Source: Eubacterium sp. UBA3720
Lineage (GTDB): Bacteria > Bacillota > Clostridia > Lachnospirales > Lachnospiraceae
Assembly: GCA_002371335.1 (NCBI GenBank)
Contig: DFHP01000026.1
Span: forward strand, 4,307-11,373
Reading direction: 5' to 3'
DNA: 7,067 nucleotides
Position 1 is the first letter of the stretch, and each line of letters opens with the position of its first letter. Of this stretch, positions 1 to 5,977 are shown one piece after another. The notes under the pieces were generated by a model. It searched no databases. It saw nothing but the letters and a program-made list of their open reading frames with translations, and was not told the origin of the DNA. Position numbers and translations under genes: made by a program.

Positions 1-1671
1 AGAGGCAGTGCCATCCGATTTAAGTTCGGAGGCGGTGTCATTCATGTTAAAGCCCGAGGTGTTGTCATCCGTGTCAGACGCTGTGGTTTCATTTTCCTGT
101 ATGTCAGAAATAGCAGCCTCCTGTTCGGAGAAGGAGCTTTCTGTAAGCCTTTGCAGTGCGTCAAATGGCATGGCCGGAGTGCTTTCATTTCCGGAACTGA
201 GGACATTCTGGCTGTCGAAGATCTTTGTTTCGGGAGAGGAATGTTTCAGTTGCTCCATGATCTCTTCAGAGGAGATACGGCCGGTATCTGTAGAGAATAC
301 GCCGGTTTTGTTTCGGGATTCGATTTCTCTAACGCTTTCGGCGAGAGACTGGGTGGCCATTTTCAGTTCCTGGTCGATCTCACTTTCGGCTTTTTCGCGA
401 AGCAAAACGGATCTGGCGAGGACCTTTGCCTCCTCCAGGTCTCTCGCGGCCTGCTTTTTGAAAGCAATTTCTGCCAGCTGACGTCTTCGGACGTCGTCTT
501 TTGCTATCTCGCCTTCTATTACGCCGATGGCTTCTTCGATGCCGCCTTTCTGGCGGAGAGAACCGGATACCCATTCGGCGTTGCGGCAGAAGGAATCATT
601 TTCCAGAATGTTCTTTGCTGCGTTACGCATGGTGATCATATCATCTTTATGAAGGACCGTACCGCATTTTAATTCCACGACGCGCTTTGAAATGCCGCGC
701 TGTTCCACAGTCTGCGGGAACAAAAGCATCGGAACGCCGTAGTATAAGGATTCATTAACGCTGCTCATGCCGCTGTGGCAGATGAACAGATCCGCGTTCT
801 GCAGAGCGACTTTCTGGTCTACCCAGGAGCGTACAAAAATGTTTCCGGGCAGGACGCCGAGTTCTGTCGGGGGGAAACCACGTCCCGTGGACATAACAAC
901 GTTGATATTCTGTCCCCGGAAAGCTTCCACGCAGGTACGGTAGAAATCCTTCATGTTATTCAGGCTTCCCATTGATACATAGATCAGCTTGTGCTGTTCC
1001 CGTTCGATGGGCACCGATTCATCATTATAGATTTGGAATCCGATAAAATGGTAGTTGTCTGAAAATGTTTCCGATGCGGGATGAAATCCTCTGGAGGAAT
1101 AAACCAGCGTTGTGGAAACGCCGTCGTCCGGCAGGAGAACCTCCATGTTCTGGATCGGATATCCGTTTTCCTGCAGCTTTCGGAGTGAAAGCAGGGAAAT
1201 GGATTTTGAGATAGAATGGAGGAATTTTTTGCTGGGCGTTGTCCGCATCAGACGGGAAGAGTATCTGTTCATGGCAAAGCAGGTCATGGAACAGACATAT
1301 GGTATCTTCATTTTTATGGCAATGCTTTTGCCCCAGATCGCGTGTGTATCTGCGATGATACAGTCGGGGCGGCTTGCGGTAAACGCTTCACAGAGGACCG
1401 GATCCATGGCAAGTGTGATATCTGCCAGCTTTGGGAAGGAGTCTGTGATATTTGTGCTCAGCGATAAGACCTGCTTCGGGGTAAGCTCGAGCGGCTCGAG
1501 GAATGCGTCGCAGGAAACATAGGAAGCACCTGTATTTTCAATTTCTTCTCTGAATTCATCAAATGCGTAGTAGATTACCTCGTGACCGTGGCGGATCAAC
1601 GCGTGCACTACGGATAATGTAGGCTCGAAATGACCTCTGTCAGGGGTGCAGAAATATACTATCTTACTCAT
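1..1671 (-). CDS. MGT-type UDP-glycosyltransferase (GT-B fold) with long C-terminal extension, 3' end cut by window edge
   Basis: Reading down from ATG at 1671-1669, the frame stays open for 557 codons to base 1 with no stop, so the protein is at least 557 residues and its end lies outside the window. Residues 1-57 resemble the acceptor domain of macrolide-glycosyltransferase-like GT1 enzymes: a GHFEP motif with His14 at the usual catalytic-base position, then an ALIRHGHEVIYYA strand-helix. Residues 230-237 (LIYVSMGS) open the donor domain. Residues 298-324 carry the nucleotide-sugar signature, HSGMSSVNESLYYGVPMLLF followed by PQ...EQ. The likely role is transfer of a sugar from a UDP-sugar to a small or lipid acceptor in the cytoplasm; the acceptor is unknown. 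Family members usually end near 390-400 residues. Here residues about 378-450 are charged and heptad-like (possible coiled coil), and 455-557 are rich in Ser, Thr, Glu and Asp, probably disordered. An upstream TTGGAG sits 12 bases before the start, a rather long spacing. Confidence 0.9.
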   Translation of the reverse strand, partial: MSKIVYFCTPDRGHFEPTLSVVHALIRHGHEVIYYAFDEFREEIENTGASYVSCDAFLEPLELTPKQVLSLSTNITDSFPKLADITLAMDPVLCEAFTASRPDCIIADTHAIWGKSIAIKMKIPYVCSMTCFAMNRYSSRLMRTTPSKKFLHSISKSISLLSLRKLQENGYPIQNMEVLLPDDGVSTTLVYSSRGFHPASETFSDNYHFIGFQIYNDESVPIEREQHKLIYVSMGSLNNMKDFYRTCVEAFRGQNINVVMSTGRGFPPTELGVLPGNIFVRSWVDQKVALQNADLFICHSGMSSVNESLYYGVPMLLFPQTVEQRGISKRVVELKCGTVLHKDDMITMRNAAKNILENDSFCRNAEWVSGSLRQKGGIEEAIGVIEGEIAKDDVRRRQLAEIAFKKQAARDLEEAKVLARSVLLREKAESEIDQELKMATQSLAESVREIESRNKTGVFSTDTGRISSEEIMEQLKHSSPETKIFDSQNVLSSGNESTPAMPFDALQRLTESSFSEQEAAISDIQENETTASDTDDNTSGFNMNDTASELKSDGTAS

Positions 1672-1708
1672 AAAATCTGTGTTCTCCAATTGTCAGATTA
1701 TTTTTGAA

Positions 1709-1737
1709 ATAATACCATATTTGAAGAAATAGCACAA
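1709..1737 (-). promoter_or_regulatory. Candidate promoter of the glycosyltransferase gene
   Basis: On the minus strand, TTGTGC (1737-1732) and TATTAT (1714-1709) are separated by 17 bases, placing a start point about 30 bases before the ATG at 1671. The -10 matches the consensus at 5 of 6 positions; the -35 matches only TTG. A perfect 7-bp inverted repeat (ATTATTT, TTG, AAATAAT; 1697-1713) overlaps the -10 and could be an operator or simply AT-rich chance. Confidence 0.45.
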
Positions 1738-1750
1738 GGTAAGCACTCCG

Positions 1751-1931
1751 CGTAACCGGGGACGGAGACGCGTTCCGGGGCGTAACCGGGGACGTAGACG
1801 CGTTCCGGTGTGTAACCGGGGACGTAGACGCGTTCCGTAATGAAACCGGGGACGGAGGCACGTTCCGTAATGAAACCGGGGGACGGAGGCACGTTCCGTA
1901 ATGAAACCGGAGACGTAGACGCGTTCCGGTG
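1751..1931. repeat. Six tandem copies of a 30-bp GC-rich repeat
   Basis: Units begin at 1751, 1781, 1811, 1841, 1871 and 1902. Five are 30 bp; the fifth has one extra G (31 bp). The core is ACCGGGGACG, then a variable GAGAC/TAGAC/GAGGC stretch, then CGTTCCG. The last units have GTAATGAA where the first have GGGGCGTAA or GGTGTGTAA, so there are two subtypes. Because 30 is a multiple of 3 and the unit lacks stops, the minus strand is open in several frames here with repetitive Arg/Pro/Thr peptides. I do not consider these genes. The GGGGACG...TTCC core recalls GGGGACGGTTC-type intergenic repeats associated with REP-type transposases in other bacteria; that resemblance is from memory and unproven. 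Confidence 0.9.
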
Positions 1932-1968
1932 GGAGGCCCGCCGTAAAGATCGGGTTCATAAGGTGGTT

Positions 1969-2021
1969 TTGACTGAGATTTTTGTATAGGCTAACATTTT
2001 CGGCGAAAAATATGATATAGT
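1969..2021 (+). promoter_or_regulatory. Candidate promoters of the CbiET-like gene
   Basis: TTGACT (1969-1974) is followed after 17 bases by TAACAT (1992-1997), a good -35 with a fair -10. A second option is the extended -10 TGATATAGT (2013-2021), which has no good -35. Either would start transcription upstream of the chosen ATG at 2102. Which one is used cannot be told from sequence. Confidence 0.4.
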
Positions 2022-2101
2022 ATTGAAAGAATATGCATCACTTTACCGTACGAAAATCAGTTAAAGCGGATGAGTGTATTTTTGTTTTGGAGGGTTTTAT
2101 T

Positions 2102-3001
2102 ATGGAGCAGAATTTATTTTCTAATACAAATATACTGGAGTGGCTTGAATACTATGCGGCAAACACGACACTTGACTTGGAGAAGGTTAAGATTATTGAC
2201 ATTACCAGAAAGAATAAAAATCTGATCCCGACCGTGGAATCTCATAATTCTGTTCTCGTCTTTACGGAGGCGGGACATCAGGATATTTTTTACCGTATGT
2301 GGGACGCCGGACTTGGAGAATGCGTTGTCTGGTACAACGAGGGTTCGGATCCGAGCGGACCTATCCTTCATAAGCCGGTAAAGGAGATGATCGACAGAGG
2401 CATTAATGCGTCGGCGGGAATGCTGATCATCAACGATAAGGCAAGATCCACATATAAGATCGGAATCGCGAACTCCAATTTCTCCCGCGGCTCTGTCCGC
2501 TACGTGGGTGCCGAGATCCGTGCGGTCATTCTTAGCAAAATGAATATTGCGCAGAATGACGTGGTATGCGTCATCAGCGGCGCGTCCATCGCGGTTGAAG
2601 CCGCTATGCTGGCGCCGGAAGGAAACGTCATCGCGGTCGAATACAGTGCCAGCGACAGAAAGACGGTGGAAGAGAACGCTCATAAATTTGGCCTGAACAA
2701 TATTGAAGTTCTGGATAAGGTCGACGAGGAGAGCTTCGCAGATCTCCCGACGCCGACAAAAGTTATGATGGTGGCTTCCGCAAGCATGGAAAAGGAGCTG
2801 GAATATTTGATGCGGCTGAATCCGCACATTGAGTTTGTTATTTATACGCTTGATTTCCAGTGCGCCGCTTCTCTGCCCGCGCTTCTGGATAAGTATGATG
2901 TGGATGAGGTCGAGGTGGTCCAGATCGCCGTAAGTAAGCTGAATTCCAAGCACAACATGGTGGCTGAGCCGGCTCCGTGGCTGATCTACGGCATCGCATA
3001 A
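2102..3001 (+). CDS. CbiE(C-terminal half)-CbiT-like protein with degenerate SAM motif
   Basis: This is a 299-residue soluble protein. The start at 2102 is chosen because GGAGGG (2089-2094) sits 7 bases ahead; an in-frame ATG at 2033 lacks such a site and would add 23 unconserved-looking residues. Residues about 49-112 (VLVFTEAGHQDIFYRMWDAG and onward) follow the pattern of the C-terminal half of CbiE. Residues about 125-299 follow CbiT, the precorrin decarboxylating C15-methyltransferase: GAEIRAVILSKMNI, VEAAMLAPEGNVIAVE, ENAHKFGLNNIEVL, and VEVVQIAVSK near the end. CbiE-CbiT (CobL-type) fusions are usually about 400 residues, so the N-terminal CbiE half, with its own SAM-site motifs, is missing. 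CbiT motif I normally reads like DIGAGTGS; here residues 155-163 read VCVISGASI, without the acidic residue and the glycines. Methyl transfer is therefore doubtful. No cobalamin genes adjoin it. Possible roles are an altered ligand-binding or regulatory protein; I do not assign one. Confidence 0.8.
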   Translation: MEQNLFSNTNILEWLEYYAANTTLDLEKVKIIDITRKNKNLIPTVESHNSVLVFTEAGHQDIFYRMWDAGLGECVVWYNEGSDPSGPILHKPVKEMIDRGINASAGMLIINDKARSTYKIGIANSNFSRGSVRYVGAEIRAVILSKMNIAQNDVVCVISGASIAVEAAMLAPEGNVIAVEYSASDRKTVEENAHKFGLNNIEVLDKVDEESFADLPTPTKVMMVASASMEKELEYLMRLNPHIEFVIYTLDFQCAASLPALLDKYDVDEVEVVQIAVSKLNSKHNMVAEPAPWLIYGIA

Positions 3002-3080
3002 GAAGCATAGATAAGCGTAAATAAGCAGAGATACGCTTAAATAAGCGTAAATAAAGGTAAATAAAGGTAAACAAACGTAG
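3002..3080. repeat. 10-bp AT-rich tandem array directly after the CbiET-like stop codon
   Basis: Eight successive 10-base units run from the TAA stop to 3080, with consensus ATAAGCGTAA: AGAAGCATAG, ATAAGCGTAA, ATAAGCAGAG, ATACGCTTAA, ATAAGCGTAA, ATAAAGGTAA twice, ACAAACGTAG. An isolated further copy lies at 3112-3121. The fourth unit carries TACGCTTA (3032-3039), the exact inverse of TAAGCGTA at 3012-3019 and 3042-3049, so it can pair with either neighbour. No T-run follows, so this is not a standard terminator. The rest to 3259 is AT-rich and non-coding, with a weak inverted repeat (TCATTAAA at 3167-3174, TTTAATGA at 3183-3190); I see no clear terminator for the gene upstream. Confidence 0.85.
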
Positions 3081-3259
3081 ATTTAACGGCACAGGCGAAG
3101 AAATTAATGTAAATAAGCGTAAAAAAATCAGCCAAGAGAAAATGAGCCTGAATAAGGGAAAAAGACTCATTAAAGAATAAAATTTAATGAAAAGAGCCGT
3201 CCACAGCAGTGATATTTTCGGTTTAAACGGGATTTTTTCGCTAAAAATCATCAATTCTC

Positions 3260-3288
3260 TTGACTTTTTTTAGACGGACCAATATAAT
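3260..3288 (+). promoter_or_regulatory. Strong sigma-A-type promoter upstream of the T-box leader (P1)
   Basis: TTGACT (3260-3265), a 17-base spacer and a perfect TATAAT (3283-3288) give a near-consensus housekeeping promoter, starting transcription at about 3295. A transcript from here would carry about 75 extra bases before the T-box stem I. Confidence 0.8.
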
Positions 3289-3327
3289 TTCTTTTAGCAC
3301 CTTTTCGTTAAATAGTTGTAAATTGTT

Positions 3328-3355
3328 TTGTACACGGGTGCAATTTTAGTATAAT
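3328..3355 (+). promoter_or_regulatory. Second candidate promoter just before the T-box leader (P2)
   Basis: TTGTAC (3328-3333), a 16-base spacer and TATAAT (3350-3355) form a second promoter with a perfect -10 and a weaker -35. It would start transcription at about 3362, right before the first base-paired part of the T-box. Confidence 0.5.
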
Positions 3356-3371
3356 TTAATATCCCAGGTTA

Positions 3372-3636
3372 AAAGCGTCGATGGAGACAGTAGGATCAGA
3401 GGTCGATCATCAGAGAGTCGGTCATGGTGGAAGCCGATATCGTAAATCAGATTTGAATATCACTCCGGAGCTGCGGCCTGAAATGAAGTTCATTCGGGAT
3501 AAATATCAAAGGACTTCAGAGTAGGAACCGACGGAATTCCCCGTTACAGGAAGCGTGTATGATGGTATGCAGTATTGGGTGGTATAGCAAAGGTTATTAT
3601 GAGCTTTTGTCCCTTTACGGGACAGAAGCTTTTTTT
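3372..3636 (+). promoter_or_regulatory. T-box riboswitch, probably tRNA-Ile responsive (specifier AUC)
   Basis: This leader senses uncharged tRNA and allows read-through into the downstream operon. The parts visible in order are: AGTA (3389-3392), the 5' side of the specifier loop; AGAGAGTCGG (3412-3421) with the distal ATGGTGGAAGCC (3425-3435), typical of stem I; GAA (3455-3457), the 3' side of the loop; then T, ATC (3459-3461), A, and CTCC (3463-3466), which pairs with GGAG (3383-3386) to close the loop. The position one base after GAA and followed by a purine next to the lower helix favours ATC (Ile) as specifier. Reading TAT (Tyr) is the main alternative. The T-box core GGGTGGTATAGC (3577-3588) contains TGGT, matching tRNA discriminator A, which fits Ile. 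GGG (3577-3579) and AGC (3586-3588) can pair with CCC (3611-3613) and GCT (3603-3605), forming an antiterminator that competes with the terminator. Confidence 0.88.
3602..3636 (+). terminator. T-box intrinsic terminator
   Basis: AGCTTTTGTCCC (3602-3613) pairs with GGGACAGAAGCT (3619-3630) over 12 bp with one U-G wobble and loop TTTAC, followed directly by a T-run to 3636. Its 5' arm holds the bases the antiterminator needs, so the two structures exclude each other. Confidence 0.93.
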
Positions 3637-3637
3637 G

Positions 3638-3830
3638 TGTCATAGAAAAGTATAAACTTTTTTCTATGACAACCCTCCGGGGGATGCACACGCCGCACAG
3701 AGGAAAGCAGCTGCACTGCCGTGCGGCGGCGCGCAAAGTCCGGTCCGCTCCCCTCCCCTCAGGAATGAGGGACTGGGGAGTTGAAGTCCGCCCGCGGACT
3801 TTGTTGTGAATTCCGGAGACAGACCCGGAC
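3638..3830. repeat. Structured GC-rich element between the T-box terminator and porG
   Basis: This non-coding stretch starts at the end of the terminator T-run with a perfect 12-bp hairpin (TGTCATAGAAAA 3638-3649, TTTTCTATGACA 3660-3671, 10-base loop), then CCCTCCGGGGGATG. Further inverted repeats are CGCCGCAC/GTGCGGCG (3691-3698, 3721-3728), CTCCCC/GGGGAG (3748-3753, 3775-3780) enclosing CCCTCA/TGAGGG with a GGAA loop, and AAGTCCGC/GCGGACTT (3784-3791, 3794-3801). CAAAGTCCG (3734-3742) can also pair with CGGACTTTG (3795-3803), in competition with the last hairpin. The GC-rich composition is unlike the AT-rich leader before it. A similar hairpin plus AACCCTCCG recurs at 7021-7067, suggesting a dispersed element. 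It could alternatively be part of the mRNA leader; function is unknown. Confidence 0.6.
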
Positions 3831-3889
3831 GGAGCATTTTGATTTGTAAAAAATGGCTTTGATAAGCGTTGATTATGGAGGAAAGGATA

Positions 3890-4468
3890 ATGAACAAAGA
3901 AACGATTGAAATTCGTTGGCATGGCCGCGGAGGACAGGGTGCAAAGACAGCATGTCTTCTTCTGGCGGATGCAGCATTTGCTTCAGGAAAACATGTGCAG
4001 GGATTTCCTGAGTACGGTCCGGAGCGTATGGGAGCACCGATCACAGCTTACAACAGGATCAGTGATATTCCATGCACGATCCATTCAAATATTTACTCGC
4101 CGGACTATGTGGTAGTCGTTGACGAATCGCTGCTTCATTCTGTGGATGTAACAGCGGGACTGAACCCGGAAGGAGCTATCGTTATAAACACTCCGAAGCC
4201 GGCTGACGAGGTCCGTCCTTTGCTGAAAGGCTATACGGGAGGCGTTTATACGCTTGACGCGAGAAAGCTTTCCGAGGAGCATCTGGGCGGCTATTTCCCG
4301 AATACGCCCATGCTGGCGGCCATCGTTCAGGTGAGCAAGGTCCTGGATCCTGTTCGTTTCATAGCTGATATGGAAGCTTCGTTCAAGCACAAATTTGCTA
4401 CGAAGCCGCACGTGATCGCGGGAAACATGAACTGTCTGATCCAGTCAATGAAGGAGGTACATGCTTAA
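3890..4468 (+). CDS. porG: 2-oxoacid:ferredoxin oxidoreductase, gamma subunit
   Basis: This 192-residue protein is the gamma (catalytic-domain III type) subunit of a heterotetrameric pyruvate/branched-chain 2-oxoacid:ferredoxin oxidoreductase. Its features are IRWHGRGGQGAKTA (8-21) at the N-terminus, YGPERMGAPITAYNRIS (42-58), and PNTPMLAA (137-144), in the family order and at the usual length of about 180-195. In homologues this subunit helps bind CoA and completes the active site. The start at 3890 is chosen because GGAGG (3877-3881) lies 8 bases ahead; an ATG at 3875 and a TTG at 3869 lie too early for this site. It is the first gene of the operon, about 250 bases after the T-box terminator, and its stop overlaps or abuts the next start. 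Family assignment is firm; the substrate is not fixed by sequence, so the symbol means family member. Confidence 0.92.
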   Translation: MNKETIEIRWHGRGGQGAKTACLLLADAAFASGKHVQGFPEYGPERMGAPITAYNRISDIPCTIHSNIYSPDYVVVVDESLLHSVDVTAGLNPEGAIVINTPKPADEVRPLLKGYTGGVYTLDARKLSEEHLGGYFPNTPMLAAIVQVSKVLDPVRFIADMEASFKHKFATKPHVIAGNMNCLIQSMKEVHA

Positions 4469-4469
4469 T

Positions 4470-4781
4470 ATGAGTATCATTAAGGCAAAAGATATAAATG
4501 AACACTCCCCGTGGCAGGAGATGACCATCGGCGGAGAAATTTACGAAGGCGGCACTGCCCGTCTGACAAAAACAGGCGAATGGAGATCGGACCGTCCCGT
4601 ATGGATCGCGGATAAATGCAGGCAGTGTCTGCTCTGCGTACCGTTTTGTCCCGACGCGTCCATCCCTGTAGAAGATGGAAAAAGAACAGAGTTTGATTTT
4701 GATCACTGCAAGGGATGCGGGATCTGCTGGAACGTTTGTCCGTTCGACGCGATCCGCATGGAGAAGGAGGTAAAGGAATGA
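4470..4781 (+). CDS. porD: 2-oxoacid:ferredoxin oxidoreductase, delta subunit (2x[4Fe-4S] ferredoxin-like)
   Basis: This 103-residue protein carries electrons between the TPP-bound intermediate and external ferredoxin. Two classical cluster motifs, CX2CX2CX3C, lie at Cys50-53-56-60 and Cys80-83-86-90, each followed by Pro. The N-terminal part has the family pattern TGEWRSDRPVW (35-45) that docks it to the complex. The start is uncertain. ATG at 4470 lies one base after the porG stop, with AGGAGG ending 12 bases before. ATG at 4461 overlaps porG by 8 bases and lies only 3 bases after the same site, which is too close for normal initiation; using it would add Met-Leu-Asn. I prefer 4470. The TGA stop overlaps the next start as ATGA, implying translational coupling. 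Confidence 0.92.
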   Translation: MSIIKAKDINEHSPWQEMTIGGEIYEGGTARLTKTGEWRSDRPVWIADKCRQCLLCVPFCPDASIPVEDGKRTEFDFDHCKGCGICWNVCPFDAIRMEKEVKE

Positions 4782-5977
4782 GTATTCGAGAGAGACTTTC
4801 CGGAAACGAGGCGGTAGCATACGCAATGCGCCAGATCAACCCGGATGTTTTTGCGGCATTTCCGATCACGCCGTCCACAGAGATCCCGCAGTATTTTGCC
4901 CAGTATGTAGCAAACGGTGAGGTAGACACAGAGTATGTTACGGTCGAATCCGAGCATTCATCCATGTCCACGTGTATAGGCGCCTCCGCGGCCGGCGCGA
5001 GGGCGATAACAGCCACATCCTCGGCAGGTCTGGCTTTCATGTATGAGGTGCTTTATGTGGCGGCTTCCTCAAGACTGCCGATCACGCTGGCGTGCGTAAA
5101 CCGTACGCTTACGGGCCCGATCAATATCAATAACGATCATTCTGATTCCATGGGAGCCCGTGATTCAGGCTGGATCCAGATCTATGCCGAGAACAATCAG
5201 GAGGCGTATGATAATTATCTGCAGGCAATGCGGATCTCCGAACATCCCGATGTCCGTCTGCCGATCATGATCTGTCAGGATGGATTCATTACGTCTCACG
5301 CCGTTGAAAATATCCTTCTGGAGGAGGACACGAAGGTAAAGGCTTTTGTGGGAGAATATAAGCCGGAGCATGCGCTGATAGGAAGAGATCATCCGCTGGC
5401 GGTAGGCCCTTACGATGTCTGCCCGTACTGCATGGAGCATAAGGTGCAGCAGGCCGAGGCGATGAAGGCGGCAAAAAAACAGATCCTGGCTGTGGCGGAA
5501 GATTTTGAAAAAACATTCGGCCGTAAATATGGATTTTTCGAGGAATATATGATGGAGGACGCTGAGGTGGCTCTGGTTCTGATCGGTTCGACAGCCGGCA
5601 CCGCGAAGGCGTGTATTCAGAAGCTTCGCAAAGAGGGCGTTAAGGCCGGCCTGATCAAGGTCCGCGTATTCCGCCCGTTCCCGATGGAGGAGATCGCGAA
5701 GGCGCTGGAGGGCACAAAGGTCGTTGCAGTCATGGACAAATCAGAGGGTTACAACGCCTGCGGCGGTCCGCTTTTTGCCGAAGTGCGTTCCGCGTGCTAC
5801 GATCTGAAGGACAGACCGGAGATGATAAACGTGGTATACGGCCTCGCGGGCAGGGACTGCGCAGTGGAGGATATCGAAAAGGTATACCGTCATCTGCTGA
5901 AGATCCGGGATACTGGCGAAGTTGAGAGCAGATATATCCATATGGGTCAGAGAAGTAATAAGGAGGAGATTCTGTAA
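4778..5977 (+). CDS. porA: 2-oxoacid:ferredoxin oxidoreductase, alpha subunit
   Basis: This 399-residue protein has the usual length for the alpha subunit. Residues about 5-235 are the pyrimidine-binding TPP domain: GNEAVAYAM (9-17), the signature FPITPSTEI (28-36) with Thr31 at the position of the active-site threonine of pyruvate:ferredoxin oxidoreductase, VESEHSS (56-62), and TGPININNDHSD (112-123). Residues about 262-365 are the transketolase-C-like domain II, with VRVFRPFPMEEI (295-306) and MDKSEGYNACGGPL (319-332). The start at 4778 is chosen because AAGGAGG (4764-4770) is 7 bases ahead and the ATG overlaps the porD stop; an in-frame ATG at 4715 would lie deep in porD. It works with porB, which binds the other half of TPP. 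The sequence does not by itself separate pyruvate from 2-oxoisovalerate or related substrates. Confidence 0.93.
   Translation: MSIRERLSGNEAVAYAMRQINPDVFAAFPITPSTEIPQYFAQYVANGEVDTEYVTVESEHSSMSTCIGASAAGARAITATSSAGLAFMYEVLYVAASSRLPITLACVNRTLTGPININNDHSDSMGARDSGWIQIYAENNQEAYDNYLQAMRISEHPDVRLPIMICQDGFITSHAVENILLEEDTKVKAFVGEYKPEHALIGRDHPLAVGPYDVCPYCMEHKVQQAEAMKAAKKQILAVAEDFEKTFGRKYGFFEEYMMEDAEVALVLIGSTAGTAKACIQKLRKEGVKAGLIKVRVFRPFPMEEIAKALEGTKVVAVMDKSEGYNACGGPLFAEVRSACYDLKDRPEMINVVYGLAGRDCAVEDIEKVYRHLLKIRDTGEVESRYIHMGQRSNKEEIL

Noticed and set aside
8..672. Plus-strand open frames over 8-481 and 151-672
   Set aside because: They lie opposite the glycosyltransferase coding frame, which shows clear family motifs; the peptides have no recognisable pattern.
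1112..1522. Plus-strand open frames within 1112-1522
   Set aside because: Shadows of the minus-strand glycosyltransferase; no ribosome site or motif supports them.
1751..1931. CRISPR array
   Set aside because: The units are contiguous 30-bp repeats with no unique spacers.
1664..1959. Minus-strand frames encoding Arg/Pro/Thr-rich repeat peptides
   Set aside because: They come from the 30-bp tandem repeat, which is stop-free in several frames at once, and overlap the promoter region of the glycosyltransferase gene.
2033..2101. Upstream ATG at 2033 as start of the CbiET-like gene
   Set aside because: No ribosome site precedes it, while GGAGGG lies at the right distance before 2102.
2114..2953. 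279-codon minus-strand frame opposite the CbiET-like gene
   Set aside because: The plus strand has CbiE/CbiT similarity, a good ribosome site and a promoter; the antisense peptide resembles nothing.
3140..3190. AATGAG/CTCATT and TCATTAAA/TTTAATGA inverted repeats as terminator of the CbiET-like gene
   Set aside because: Stems are short and AT-rich and no T-run follows.
3839..3866. Possible promoter TTGATT-16-GATAAG just before porG
   Set aside because: Both boxes are weak, and the strong promoters lie before the T-box; kept only as a remote option.
3506..4044. Minus-strand frames across the T-box and GC-rich element
   Set aside because: They run through the T-box, terminator and start of porG; the Pro/Arg/Ser-rich peptides are typical of GC-rich non-coding DNA.
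4398..5040. Minus-strand frames opposite porD and porA
   Set aside because: Antisense to genes with full cluster and TPP motifs and coupled starts.
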